Shown here: one piece after another, positions 23,744 through 35,500 of the stretch | How the letters are laid out: each line of letters opens with the position of its first letter | How positions within the stretch are numbered: the stretch's first letter is position 1 | Assembly: GCA_023653785.1 (NCBI GenBank) | Contig: JAMKCH010078527.1 | Coordinates: 1-64,000 of the forward strand | Source of the DNA: Ophioderma brevispina | Taxonomy: Eukaryota; Echinodermata; Ophiuroidea; Amphilepidida; Ophiodermatidae | Direction of reading: 5' to 3' | Length of the DNA: 64,000 nucleotides | Program-made: the position numbers and the translations under genes | The notes under the pieces: model-generated | Databases searched by the model: none | Told to the model about the DNA's origin: nothing | The model's input: only the letters and a program-made list of their open reading frames with translations

Positions 23744-23947
23744 CATTGCGTAACAGCCTTGCCCGCTCTGAGGGGGCAAATTCTCACAGTCTTGGGAAAT
23801 TTTCCCTCTCAGGGGGTCCAAAGGCCATTTTTTCCCCGTCAGAGGGCTAAAATAGGCTGATTTGCATGATTTGTGCAAAATTTTCCCCGGCCAAAGTCGT
23901 CCAGGGGGGCAACCTGCCCCCCCTGCCCCCCGCCTGTTACGCCACTG
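23744..23947. mobile_element. hAT-like MITE, decayed left end
   Basis: The right end TGTTACGCCACTG is intact and the left end reads CATTGCGTAACAG, a two-base variant of CAGTGGCGTAACAG. Flanks CTCTACTT (23736-23743) and ATCTACTT (23948-23955) match at 7 of 8 positions, as expected for a hAT target duplication. Confidence 0.75.
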
Positions 23948-25258
23948 ATCTACTTCTACTAGTTCATAGCAAGTATTTGGGTCTCCAAAAGAAATAAAAA
24001 TAACTTTTATCTATCTACTATACACACGAGTGCCAGAAACAAAAATACGCCGAATCACTGCACACCAATTAGGCTCCGCGAACATGACACCATGCACAAT
24101 TTTGGTGGTTTTCAGCACTATTCATATAAATAAACTGCCGGGGACAAAACCTTCATTTTTTCTCCATATCGTTGTGCAAAACAAAATAATCCCATCTAGT
24201 ACTCTATTACAATTGATTTTCTTGCAACGATGGTGTCATAATGCGATAATTACCATTAATTGTTCATGTATACATTATGTCACATAAGCCTATATCCACT
24301 GCTAATCATGCAAACGATAATTCCTGCCGCAAAACAGACAGTCATTATACGGGCCTTTATACACCAAATTCACATCCGCTCGCGCCTTCCGCGAAACATA
24401 TCCACCTACACACATAGTCCTAACGAATCAATCCCCAATCACAAACAATCACAGATCACGAATCCCTATTTTACATCGGCTACTTCATTTCCTCGTGGCA
24501 GGACTAATTACTATCTACACACTCGCGGTGTACCCTTACTAACGAAACTAACGGCACACGAGCTCGGTTCGTGCCCGTGAGTCAAATTTCTTCCCCACGA
24601 TCGTATGGACACTTCAGCAGAATTATACACACAGACAGTGGTGCGTACAATACTTAGGAGGCTGTACCCAAACGAAAATAACATCTGCGATGAAAAAATG
24701 CTGTATTATGGATCGTATTTTTCCGTGTTTCGTTCTTTTGGTCCCAAAATAAACCTATATGATAAACTAGTCAGCTAACTAGACAATTTAGTTAGGAATA
24801 TTTTGGTGGCGTAAAATCGTTTTACGATAGGCAGTATTTTGCGCAATCTCCAGTGTACCGCACTGTACAAAAACTCGAATCAACCGCGATCTGACCCTGT
24901 GTGTACGTGGAGTTTCCACGCTTAGCCGATTTTGATGTTGTTGATAACTCCCTACCGAGTGAAGATTGCCAAGGTTTGCCAAGATTCAACAATTGCCGGC
25001 GCTGTGTGCCAAAAGACGACACGTAAATGGAGTGGCGGTGGGGAACGTCTCCCTCCCTACATCCCTCAAAATTTGAAGATCCCGATAATAGGACACGTGG
25101 AGATAAGAGATTATAGGTGCCCTTCCCCTTAAACATGTTATATGTTGATCTTCCGCCGTAAGTACTATACACCATCACCACAACCACTATGACTACCACT
25201 ATAGTAACATGCATTATACCACCATCACGCCACTTCTGTAGCTTCTTTTTTTTTATAG
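23948..25258. other. No gene seen
   Basis: Probable intron. It contains a plus-strand run of 24030-24580 with overlapping open frames but no recognisable protein. A tract rich in ACCATC/ACCACT at 25168-25230, just before the exon-like copy at 25259, has a counterpart at 26249-26320 upstream of the intact exon. Confidence 0.4.
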
Positions 25259-25734
25259 TAGCAAGCGTTCCCCGTTGGGAAGTAAGAGATCGTGAAAATT
25301 TCAACGCATTATGGCTTGACGATGGGTATCACCGATAACCCATTCGAATGCAATGGCCTTCTCACATAATGGCCGCTACCGATCCAAGTTCCAGCGTCCA
25401 TTCAAAGCGATAGTTGGGAGACCGGTGCCTGGGCACTCTACCGATTCGAAGTTGCTTGGAATCAATGACATTCCAGCAGGGGCGATAAACCAAGATAATG
25501 TCCATGTCGTGTTCCTGAACATGAACGTATTGAGGTAAAAGCTGCGAGATATGATGGCTGGGTCATTCCAACCAGGTGGATGGACGGCCCTTCAGTACAC
25601 GATATCAAGCAATCATCGTGTTTATTGGCTTGGAGGTGAGTTTGTACAATACTCTTGGAGAACAGCAAATGCATGATATAGACGAGGTGTACGAGTTTGG
25701 AATACGCCATCAGGCAACTGTTCAACCACTGCAA
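25259..25734 (+). pseudogene. Decayed duplicate of the GDMIGW-domain exon
   Basis: This stretch aligns end to end with the exon at 27456-27940: the acceptor side (TTTTTATAG against TTTATTCAG), CGTGAAAATTTCAACG against CGTGATAATGTCAATC, GATAACCCATTC, GCTACCGATCCAAGTTCCA, ATTGAGGTAAAAGC, TTTATTGGCTTGG, and a donor-like GCAA|GTGAGT. Stop codons and frameshifts break every frame, for example the TAA after ATGGCCTTCTCACA. An upstream ACC-rich tract is shared too, so the duplicated block included intron sequence. It is best read as a tandem exon duplication within the toxin-like locus that has since lost function. Confidence 0.85.
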
Positions 25735-26322
25735 GTGAGTAATTTCATTCGATTTACATATCCCACAATGCAGTTTAACGTAAGCTAATGCCTTGAACAA
25801 AATCTGAATTCTTTTCATGAGGAATATCTGGTGAAATTGTTATAAGTTATGTATCTTACAATAAATATAATACTAAGTATACTAGAGTGGAATAATGCCA
25901 AAATTAATCATTCATTACTTATAATGACCTTTTTGTTATTTTAATTAATTATCTTCATATCCTTTGTTCTTCCACCTCTGTTGCATAAATTACTATCATA
26001 TCTTTTGACGGAATAAACCCGCAAACAAGGATAACGTTAGGGGAACCAGAAATTCGCCCTAACGTCACCTTCTGGCATAACAAACAGAATTTCCCCTTAA
26101 ACCCCACTATAATTATAATAATCGTAATCAATTATTTATAAGCTTTGAGATTTTTGCGTCGTTTTAGTAAGCAATGGAGGCCAAAATTAGAATATTCAAA
26201 ACACAAGACGCTCAATATTAAACACGTTTGAACATCCGAAAGTATTGCATCTACCACCACCACTATCGTACCACAACAACTACAACCATCACCAACACTA
26301 CCACCGACCACGTACACTACTA
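25735..26322. other. Intron, no gene seen
   Basis: AT-rich sequence between the decayed exon copy and the Tc1/mariner-type element. The ACC-rich tract at 26249-26320 is the counterpart of 25168-25230. Confidence 0.5.
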
Positions 26323-27415
26323 CAGCCTGTCTCAAAAAAAAATGGTACAATCAAAAACCGATTTTCTCCAATATTTAATATCAACATAAGTACGTTGTGT
26401 TTGTATATCATTTTCAAGAGAAAAGACCAGGCTTTCCAAGATTTTTTGTTTCATCTCAATTGCTTATTTCAATCAAGAGATAACCCAGTTTACTGGGCGG
26501 ACCACAAAAATCGTGTTTGTGCCACTTTCTGGTTGAGTGAACGAAGGGGAACGAATAGTTAAAGCATACCTATTCACCTTGAACAGATATGCAATCTTTA
26601 AAAATGGATTAACTTCATAAAGAAACTCTAAAAGATACGAAAACGTTACTAATGGTGTGAAGTTAATATCAGTAAGTTCTGGCTTAATATAAAGTGAATA
26701 ACATTCCACATGGCTGTTGTTTTTCGATGAGAACATGAGGGCGTACAACCGGCGTACAGCAATCTGGAGGAGAGAGTTTCTATGATCTTGAAGTATCATG
26801 TAACGCAAATTCCTACACACTTTGATACTTTGCTTCCAAATTCAAATTTTTATTGACTTCAACAATTAGTAAATGCACAAAGATAGTGCAATATTTTATA
26901 CCATTTCTTTGGATTTTGGATTGTTTATTTTGGTTGCACTTACATTCCTTAATGCAATATTTTAACAGTACCAATCTCGTAATAAATTCAAAGCTCCATT
27001 TCATTGACGTGCATAAAGCTTTGTATTGTTGTATTTATGAAAAGAAGATTTTTATAATTGAAACTGATTATGTTGACTATTACAACTTGTGTCGATAAAA
27101 GTAGACTTCTTTGTTTACTAATTATCTTGTTTTTTGTTTCTTTTTGTCAGTGCAATCTTTTGTGAGCTTTAGACAGCATGGCATAGCTGGAACGAAAACA
27201 ACTCTGCCCATGCATAAAAGTGGCACAAAATCGATTTTGGTATATCGCACTAAATTGATTAATCTCTGGATTGACAAAAGCAATGAGATGAAACAAACAC
27301 CATTGGAAGCCTGGTCTTTGTTTCTTTACATTATGTCAAGTAAGAATGACTTATTTTGAAATTTCCATATTTAACAATTTTTTTCTGATTGTACCATTTT
27401 TTTTGAGACAGGCTG
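26323..27415. mobile_element. Tc1/mariner-type element with long inverted ends
   Basis: It starts CAGCCTGTCTCAAAAAAA and ends with the inverse (TTTTTTTTGAGACAGGCTG), with TA on each side (26321-26322 and 27416-27417). The inverted arms run at least 200 bp, including GACCAGGCTTTCCAAG near 26429 against GGAAGCCTGGTC near 27305. There is no transposase. It is inserted 40 bases upstream of the exon at 27456, separating it from its ACC-rich intron tract; the duplicate at 25259 lacks it, so insertion came after the exon duplication. Confidence 0.85.
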
Positions 27416-27455
27416 TATTTGCTATACTATTATCAATATTTCTTCCTTTATTCAG

Positions 27456-27940
27456 GAGAAAACTGTTTCACCGGTTGGATATTCGAAATCGTGATAATGT
27501 CAATCCCGGTGGCTGGACCATGTATCGCCTGATAACCCATTCCAATGTGATGGAGTTGTCAGAGAGTGGCGCTACCGATCCAAGTTCCATCATCCTTCCA
27601 GGCATTGTCTGGAGGCGGGTTGCGGGATTCGCTTCTCGATTCCAAATTATTGGCATCAACGATATCCATCAGGGCAATACACCAAATGTGTTTCATGTGG
27701 TTCCTCAGAGTGAAAGCATTGAGGTTAAAGCCGGTGATATGATCGGGTGGTCTTTTCAGCCAGGGCATGGGCTGCACTTCAGTACAACAACCTCAGTAAA
27801 CGGAACTCGTGTTTATCGGCTTGGTGGTGATCTTTATTCAACTTTAAGAGACCAACAAAGGCATGACGTCAATGAAGATATACTAAGTGAGGACTATTCT
27901 CTTCAAGCATCTGTTGAACCTATCTGCATTTATAGTACCC
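27456..27940 (+). CDS. Toxin-like gene, exon A: GDMIGW domain
   Basis: The exon is bounded by TTTATTCAG|G and ACCC|GTAAGTG. It starts with the last base of a codon (phase 2 intron), runs 161 codons and ends with one spare base (phase 1), which fits the start of the exon at 29489. The product has NPGGWTMYRL near its start, then IEVKAGDMIGWSFQPGHG and a glycine/beta-rich second half. This resembles extracellular beta-sandwich modules with a GD-IGW motif that I associate with predicted secreted proteins of lancelets and echinoderms. I do not know a formal family name. Nothing in it looks bacterial, unlike exon D. The exon feeding it from upstream has not been found, and its own 5' intron carries a mariner-type insertion. 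Confidence 0.75.
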
Positions 27941-28604
27941 GTAAGTGATTAATCGCTTTCTGACAGTTTCTGTACATACTCTCTGAAAGATTTTGATATA
28001 GCAACGGCAAAATTACTAAACATAATTGTGATGATACATGCATTATTATCAAAGTATAAAAAAGACTCATGTATCATACATTAGAAAGAAGGATGCTTAC
28101 ACAACATACCCATCGTATTCTAGTGAAAAGCCATGACAAATGTGAAAGATCTTAAAGTTTTCTTTAAAGCAATAACAGCACATTTTTTAAGAGCGCCCCC
28201 AATTTTTATACAGTTGCATTGGTAATTGGCTAGTAAAGTATATCTGTGAATGGTAAAGCTCGAAATTGCCTATATGTCGCATAAGAAGGATTTTTTGTAA
28301 TTAGAATAATTAATATCGAATCCCGATAATAATTCAACGACCGCTGAAAACGTCATTCTAATATGAAATAGACCGGATATGACACCGTGTCAACGGTCAT
28401 CCATTAGCTGTTCCGTTGGTTCACGCAAGTCAAGTTAGGGTCATTTTCGTGAGATTGTGCTATTTCATAATGGATAGATAGTGTTTCCAGCGCTACCGTT
28501 GGGTTAGGACCGGGGAAATCTACGGACAGAAAATACAAAATTAGCATTATTTCCTCTAGAACAAATTATAGAACAAATCTACAGGTAAATTAACCATAAA
28601 CTAT
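27941..28604. other. Intron, no feature seen
   Basis: Starts with a consensus donor and is AT-rich. No repeat ends recognised. Confidence 0.5.
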
Positions 28605-29330
28605 ACGGGTCAGATGATAGTCTTAAAGAGAAGTCAAAATGGCAAAGGATGTGGCTCTGGTTTAAATTGTATATATTTTTACAGTTATACTATTATATAT
28701 ATATGAGATGATGATGAATAAAACGAGAGACTTTTTAAAACACTCTTTTATGACTTGGAATCAGCTCCCGGCGAATTGGGATGATATTGGGCGCTGTATA
28801 TGATGACGTTACGGTGGTTTCTCATTCTCACCCCAGGGCACCGCCATTGGACGATTGCGTCAAATTATTTGTTCTGCCATCCAATGCCATCTGCCATATG
28901 TTCTGCCATCTCATACGTCATCGGACTTAGCAGAAACATTGCAGAACTGGTTGCTGTGTGTCCACTGCATTATGGGGCCGTTGTTATGTTCCTTAGCTGT
29001 CGAAGCTCTAGTAATATTCCCAACCGCGGAGGCTCCAAACTGAGTGTGATGAATGAACGTGAAATTGATTACGGGAATCGGCAGACTGTCACAGTCAGAG
29101 GCCTGGCCAGATCCGTGGCAAAACCACCGTGACGTCATCGCGAAACCGTGTTACCAAACTGTTTAAAAAGTTCTCATTGTGGAGCTACTTGAGTTGGTGA
29201 TGTTTTCAATCTCCTCTCTCAACAGTGCACTAATTTTTTAACCAAATACAATTTAAATGAATCACCACATTTCTCTTCAAATTGGTACCAAATATATTGT
29301 CCATTTTGACTTCTCTTTTAAGAAAGGGAC
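28605..29330. mobile_element. Foldback element in intron A-B
   Basis: The outer arms read TCTTAAAGAGAAGTCAAAATGG (28620-28641) against CCATTTTGACTTCTCTTTTAAG near 29305-29326. The inner arms read GATGACGTTACGGTGGTTT (28801) against AAAACCACCGTGACGTCATC near 29121-29140. The centre has overlapping short frames and repeats of TGCCAT, but I see no transposase. Confidence 0.75.
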
Positions 29331-29488
29331 GAAGCTAAGGATCACGAAATGTCCCATAAAAGGTGTTGTGAAAAAAGAGCATTTTGAAAAATTTGGATAA
29401 TTCGTTAAATAACTTAAGCAAGTTAAATACATTATCTATGATGCAAATGCATTGAAAACAAATCATGTTTTGGTCTTCCCGCCAACAG

Positions 29489-29603
29489 AACCCTTGGCTT
29501 CAAGTGATGCGACAGATGGAGCGGAATGCAGCAGTCTCAAACCTGAACTTGGAGATCTATGCTACTCAAATAAATTATCTCAGAAGCAACGACATTCTTT
29601 AAG
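29489..29603 (+). CDS. Toxin-like gene, exon B
   Basis: A short exon between CCCGCCAACAG| and |GTATTGG. It starts in phase 1 and ends in phase 2, which fits exon A upstream and exon C downstream exactly. The 37 full codons give a polar peptide with two cysteines (AECSSLK and GDLCYSNK) and no recognisable domain; it is probably a linker between the GDMIGW module and the toxin-like part. It is supported by splice signals and frame only. Confidence 0.6.
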
Positions 29604-29744
29604 GTATTGGACCTGATCCACTCAAACCAATGTTGGCTGTTACTAAAATTGACCGATTATAAATTTCCTAGAATGTATTGTAAATGACCTAATGACATCA
29701 CACCGACGGAAGTACGCATGTGTATCAAATTCAAGATGGCGATA

Positions 29745-30405
29745 GAGCGGCGTAGCTAGGATTTTGATATAGGGGCAGTGTCGCATCTGAACCGACAGAA
29801 TACGGGTGGTGTTCAGGGGCCCGTCTTAGGGCCGCTGGTGTTATCCATGGGCGAACCTCGATGGGGTGCAGGTGGGCGAAACCCTCTGGAAATGTCTGGT
29901 TTTATATGGTTTAAATGTCTTCTGAGGGCTAATTCTTGCACGATTTTGTAAAATTTACTCGTCGCACGCTGCTCATTGAACTTGAAATCCTATACTTTGC
30001 CGGCACATGTGGTCCAGTGGATCAGCGCTCGGCCCGCATGCTAAAGTTTGTGGGTTCGAGCCCCGCTGGGGCCAATGTGTTTCGCCCTTGAGTAAGGCGA
30101 TTTACCTAAATTACTCCTCTCTACCCAGGTGTATAAATGGGTACCGGCATTATTCAATGTCGGGAAGGTAACAGACTCGCTGTAGATGAGGTGTGGCGAT
30201 CCCACTACAGCAACATTATATTGTGGAGTCTGGCCCAATCGCTTCGAAAGAGAGATGGGCACTCCGTTCCTGTGTGCACAGGTCCGTCCCCTCCCTTTAC
30301 TTTGCCGGCAATCGGGCCTGCAAGCTCCATGACCTGAATTCTTCAAGTGAACCGACGGGCTCATCTCAACCGACGAAATCAAACCCACCCCTGGCTACGC
30401 CACTG
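29745..30405. mobile_element. hAT-like element carrying a SINE
   Basis: The right end TGGCTACGCCACTG is intact; the left end reads GAGCGGCGTAGCTAGG, a variant of CAGTGGCGTAGCTAGG. Flanks TGGCGATA (29737-29744) and TGGCAATA (30406-30413) match at 7 of 8 positions. The interior includes a tRNA-derived SINE (about 30001-30290). It lies in the intron between exons B and C. Confidence 0.8.
30001..30290 (+). repeat. tRNA-derived SINE
   Basis: An A-box-like TGGTCCAGTGGATCAG and a B box in GGGTTCGAGCCCCGC (about 30052-30066) lead into a body with TTGAGTAAGGCGATTTACC and ACCCAGGTGTATAAATGGGT. I recognise this general body type from marine-invertebrate SINEs. It is nested in the hAT-like element at 29745-30405. 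Confidence 0.7.
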
Positions 30406-31223
30406 TGGCAATAGATTTAGCAGGCTGCAACGCGCAGCGTAACGATCGAAATTCTACCTTTGCCGTGAATCTAGACATATGCCCTCGCTTTCTTTCATTG
30501 ATATTATTCTACATTTCTGTAAGATTAATTGCATGTTTTCACGTGAACGTTAACGTTAATGTCACGTAGTATCAAGCACCTGTTCACCTTCGGTTCAAAA
30601 TTTAGCAGCCGACAAAACCTTTGAAATGCGTTGGTGCGATGTCATCATCCGGATCAATTTACAAAGCATTCTGGGTAGCCGATAATTGATCATTGAGTTA
30701 TCATGAAAATGAAATTGAACATAAGCTTAGCTTTCAAATGAAAATCTCTAACATATAGTTAATGGCAAATAACTCATGATCTTTACATTAGTTTCAAAAG
30801 TCGAAAATGCCTATGGCGGTACGCATGGATTGTGTGTGGATTTGTAGACTGGGTATAGACTGGGGGCGCTGATTGAAGTGGGTAGTATTGTCATGACATA
30901 GCATTATGGTATCATAACAAAGGTTAACCTAGTATAAAACAGAGTTACCCAAACGCAGACGATGCCGACCAAGCCTGTTGCACGTAAACTACTGAATGTT
31001 ACCAAGGAAATAACACACAGACACACAAACACAGACACACGAATAGACACACACAAACACAGACACACGGATAGACACACAAAAACACAGACACACATAC
31101 CCTCACACATCATAGCACCCGCACACACGCGTGCGCGCACACACACATGTAAAATCGTTAGATTCATTAGCCTTTTCCTTTAAGGAAATATTTATGTATT
31201 TGTACTTCTCCGTATACATACAG
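30406..31223. other. Intron with CA-rich microsatellite
   Basis: AT-rich intron sequence. At 31010-31150 there is an impure (CA)n tract built of ACACACAGAC/ACACAAACAC units, ending in an alternating CACGCGTGCGCGCACAC stretch. Open frames across it are low-complexity artefacts. Confidence 0.7.
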
Positions 31224-31302
31224 TCATGTTCCAGGTTTCACCTGTTACGACGACCTGGAGAGATATGTTGACACCGAATCAAGTTGGAAGTACACAGAAG
31301 AG
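31224..31302 (+). CDS. Toxin-like gene, exon C
   Basis: A 79-base exon between ATACATACAG| and |GTATGGTAA. One base completes the split codon from exon B, 26 codons follow, and it ends in phase 0, matching the phase 0 start of exon D at 32559. The peptide is acidic and aromatic (FTCYDDLERY, SSWKYTEE) with no recognisable domain. The alternative acceptor 11 bases downstream (TTCCAG) would give a stop codon when joined to exon B, which supports the chosen border. Called on frame and splice logic only. Confidence 0.6.
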
Positions 31303-32558
31303 GTATGGTAAATGAAGCAAAATTGAGGTCTCCGTTGAAAAAAAAATCATCTAAATAAGGCTGAAAACATCTCTTCTCTTTTAAATTGAAACTCCAAAAT
31401 TGAACTCTAGTAGATAAAGCGCTTCCTGTTTAATTTAGCCTATGTCCCGAAAGAGAAGTGAGGTATAAACGATGAAAAGAAAGGGAAAAGTTGTAGGTTC
31501 GGGTGTCAGGGAACTCGGATTGTAAACTGCTAGTGTATAGCTACCCTGCCCGTCCAGCGATTCCGTGCCTTTGCGTGTGTTTCTAGCCTCAGTACTGTAT
31601 AGTATGTAATGTGTAAGGGTTGGGCCGGGCACTAGTGGGCGAAAAGAAGAGAGGTTTACTAACCCCCGCGTACTAACCATGCCAACTATAACGCCCATCT
31701 TGGTTTTAGCCTATATGTCCTAGGAGAGAAGGGGGTTCAAATGAAAAGAAGCAATTGAAATGTGGGAGGTTCGGTGCTGCTTCGGTACTGACTCTCGGGT
31801 GCCAGGCACATGGCCGGGGTTGTAAGCAAGTACGCAACCAGTGTGTTTCTGGCTCGGCCATCGTTTTTATGCCTTTATGTGGGTTCGTGTGTGATGACGC
31901 GATCGCATCAAGCGGGACTTTGAGGCATTTGCTGCTTTCAGTACTGTAAGGTTTTGCATGGTGTAGGAGGGGTTGGGTGGGACTAGTCTTGCGATAATGT
32001 ATTAACCCCTTGTTATTTCTTTCATGGCAATGTAGAAAGCAACAATGTCGTAAATAGACTGTAAATGTTGCCACTTTTAAGAGAAAGATTTCGTAGCAAG
32101 GTCTTTACAGATTATACGCATTGATACGCCTGGTCGTATCACACGGGAATTGGTGTATTTTCTGGCCTTAGTGCAGTACGGGTGTGTATAAATATGGAGG
32201 TGGGGTAGAAGGGCCCAATGGGGAAAAAAAGAAGTTTACTAATCCTTCATCGTTTTAGTTTATGTCCCGGGAGAGAATGCAATGGTGTTGTCAATGTTGG
32301 CACTTTTAAGACGGGAAAGGTTTTCTTAAAGCTTCTTAACAAGGAATATTGTACAGAGTGTACGCATTGATACGCCGTGCCGTTTACAGTATATTTTTAA
32401 ATATGTTATTTTCACAAAACTGGTCAGAAATACTAGAACGAACACTGGTGTTTATGAATACAAGCGAACTGCTAAATCACACTTATATGCCCATGAAACC
32501 CTACATGAAAAAAATATAATAATCTTTTTTCTTTTTTAAACCAAAATGTATGCTACAG
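31303..32558. repeat. Intron C-D with tandem repeats
   Basis: Units opening with TTTTAGCCTATGTCCCGAGAGAGAAG-like sequence begin near 31435, 31704 and 32258. A second shared block, TGTTGCCACTTTTAAGA followed by TACGCATTGATACGCC, occurs at 32065-32130 and 32299-32372. Units are diverged and of unequal length (about 270-550 bp). The intron closes with a T/C tract and ATGCTACAG. Confidence 0.65.
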
Positions 32559-35500
32559 GTCATCAACACCTTGGTTAAATACCTACCAAACCAGCTTGTT
32601 CATCATCACTTACAAAAAGTGTCTTACAGAGTGCTTTATCCGTTGGAAGACCAACACCACGTTATGTTGATTTTTAGCAATGGAACCGGAACTAGTCCTG
32701 CATTGGAAGAAGCCAAAGAATTCTACCTTGAACATGGTAACTACATAAACATCGACGTCCTTTTATACAACACGTCCGCAGCACCTGATGGAAATATCGT
32801 ACAGTTTAATGGTACCGAATGGGCACCTCAAACTAACTTGTCATCCTTACAGTTTATTTCAGAGGACATTTACTTAATGCTTTATTCAGATTCCTTGGTA
32901 GATTTCAATATGAGTAAAATAGCATCTGTAATTAAGTACGTCCCGATTCAATCTCTGTCTTGTATAACTTTAGAAGGGAAGATGGCAGCTACGAAATTCC
33001 CCGAATTTCTTCATGAATTAAAAGATGAAGGAATAAACACAATTGTAGCCGATATGCGAGAAGGTAGGATGCCCGAAGTCGCTCGCCTTGATACCCATGG
33101 TGGAATAAAAACGTACTCCGTCCCTGATAACGAAGTCAAAGGCAGATACGAAAAACGTGTCATAATACAGTTTGAACGCGATGACGCCGTTGATAAGGCG
33201 GCGCAAAATTTGTATGGGAAACACCAAGATTCTTCTACGTTACTTTGGCATGATGGACAAACAGTGTTCAAGTATAATCCCAACACTAAAACGTACGAAC
33301 AGCTTTCAGGATCTGATCTTATTAAGATAACTGCCAAAGATAAAATAGAAATAGTAGGCCATGGGAACAAGGTGAGTATAGGTGATCAAACTGAAACCCG
33401 CCTGTCTACACTGACAGCTGTTGAATTGTCTCAACGTCTGCAAAGCAACCCTGTTCTTCATTTCGATGAAGCCGTTGGACGTATTGGTCTCGTAGCCTGT
33501 AAAATAAGTCCTGAAGTCGCTGGCGGGAAATTCGACATGACTTTTCCAGTTGAATTCCAGAAAGAATTAAGTAAATCGATCAAAGCGGACGTTGTAACTC
33601 GCGCTGACGATATTCTTCTAACTGCATTTGGACAAAAAAGGAACGCCATAGATGTTACTCGTAAGGCAAATAAGTTTGTCGTAAAGTGGAGCGAAAATGG
33701 ACCTGTGTTTGATTTTGTGGCAGGTACTAGAAGCGGATACGAGGTGTCTGTTTTATCAGGGAGTGGGCCCTTGGGGAATACTCGTGATGTCAAAGGCAGG
33801 CGGACAGTTGATCAGATCACGCATGAAATTGTTGATAATGCAGATCGTAACCAACCGCTTCAAGAAATGGAAGCGATACGCGATAAACAATCCAACAAGT
33901 TTACATTCAAAGATCTAGAGAACAACGTACAGAGGGGTGCAGAGATAACGCATGTAAAATTGCGAGATTCACAAAGTGTTCGAATACGACAATTTACCCA
34001 ACAGAATGACGTTGTCAGAGAAACAAAGCGATTAGCAGAAGATTGCAGTAGTCCGGGCGAACGTCAGAAATATGCTGAATTTAACAGGAAGTCGCCAATT
34101 GTGTATCAACTAGGGGATTACTTGTACTGGATCGACCCAGAGACCCTTTATGTAGAACCTGCTGGTTTTATTCCAGTTGAAGGTGCAAATGCTCTTGCTA
34201 TCAATAACCAGTTGAGCGAGGGATTTACAAGGTTATCACAAGAAATAGCACAGGGGAGACATTCGACATACGCTGAAATACAGAACGACATAAGGGTTCG
34301 TGAGAATGCCGTGGCCGAGGTTTTCCGCATTATGTACGGACTTGATCATGTTGGCGATGGTCCTTTGGACGTAAATGGTGGATTTCGACAAAGACTGGTG
34401 AGAGAATACCATCTTAAAGATATAATATCAAAGCAGGGGCCTTTACCTGTATTGGAAACGATCCAACTAGGAACAGCGGCATTGGCGGCTGGTATCGCCG
34501 AAAGTGTCCGAAACTACAGAACAATACCGATAAATATGATGATGGCAGAATTACGATCTTTCTCCTTTGACGAACATCCAATGGCCGGAGGAGGGACATG
34601 GGTAAACAAAGATAAAACTGTACCGGATACAGGATATCATGGAGTGGAATCTGCAAATGAAGAGTCTGAGACGATACGAAATAAGGAAGGCGATATATTT
34701 AGTAAATGGAGAGATCGTATAAAACAAACCAGACTAGAGCCGGAGTTATTCTCTACGTTAGAAGAAGAGCAACAGCTTCGTTTAAAGAAAGACATTCAAG
34801 CGATATGGAGAGATCAGTCTTTAGGCTCAGAATACATTGCAAACGCTGACCTGGATCAAATACAAGCTGGTTTAAAAGTACAGGAAGCTCTGGTAAGAGA
34901 TTTCAAAGAAATCGCCGATAAACTAAACGAACGATTCGCAGAAAGGTTTCCTCATGGTGACATGAAAGACTACGAAATAACTAAAGCCGTTGTCGAAGAC
35001 AATCGATTTCTAATTGAGGTTTCGAAGAAACAAGATAGGACAATTCACGAAACACTGGAGATACGGTCAGAGGAATTATCCCATCATACAGCGAACATTC
35101 CCAGGGAGTTAAATAAGGAGATCCAAACTGAGGAATCGCGTCCCGCATCGCGTCAGCCTACGAAAACAAATAAACTGGACAAAGCGATGGGATACTATGG
35201 TATCGCCATGGGTTTACAAGGTGGAGTTCGAGCATTAGAACAAGGAGACGTAACGCACGGATTAATAGGTCTTGGGCAATTTGCTCATGGAGTAAGTGGC
35301 TTGTACGGTTTCAATGATAAACTTGCGAAGAAAGCTTTCGAAAGCATTCAGAAAAATTTGGAGAAAGGTTTGACTGCAATGGCTGAAAAAATAGGCGGGA
35401 TAGCTTTAGTGTCCGAGACCGAAAGTGTTGTTAGAGCAACTGGTAAAATTGCCAGATTTGGAGAATGTGTTCCTTTCGTAGGGATAGGTTTCGGGTTGTA

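Noticed and set aside
24822..25304. 160-codon minus-strand frame
   Set aside because: It overlaps the plus-strand pseudo-exon and an ACC-rich tract; its hydrophobic run (VVVIVVVVMV) is a product of the trinucleotide repeat.
27151..27342. Apparent exon (TTTTTGTCAG acceptor, open frame, GTAAG donor) just upstream of exon A
   Set aside because: It lies in the right arm of the TA-flanked mariner-type element, its sequence is mirrored in the left arm, and its end phase (1) does not fit exon A (phase 2).
30001..30075. tRNA gene
   Set aside because: Only the promoter boxes are tRNA-like; the rest is a known style of SINE body.
30904..31183. Cys/Val-rich and His/Thr-rich frames
   Set aside because: Translations of the CA-rich microsatellite in the intron.
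31229..31234. Alternative acceptor TTCCAG for exon C
   Set aside because: Joining it to exon B brings an early in-frame stop, whereas the acceptor at 31222-31223 keeps the frame open.
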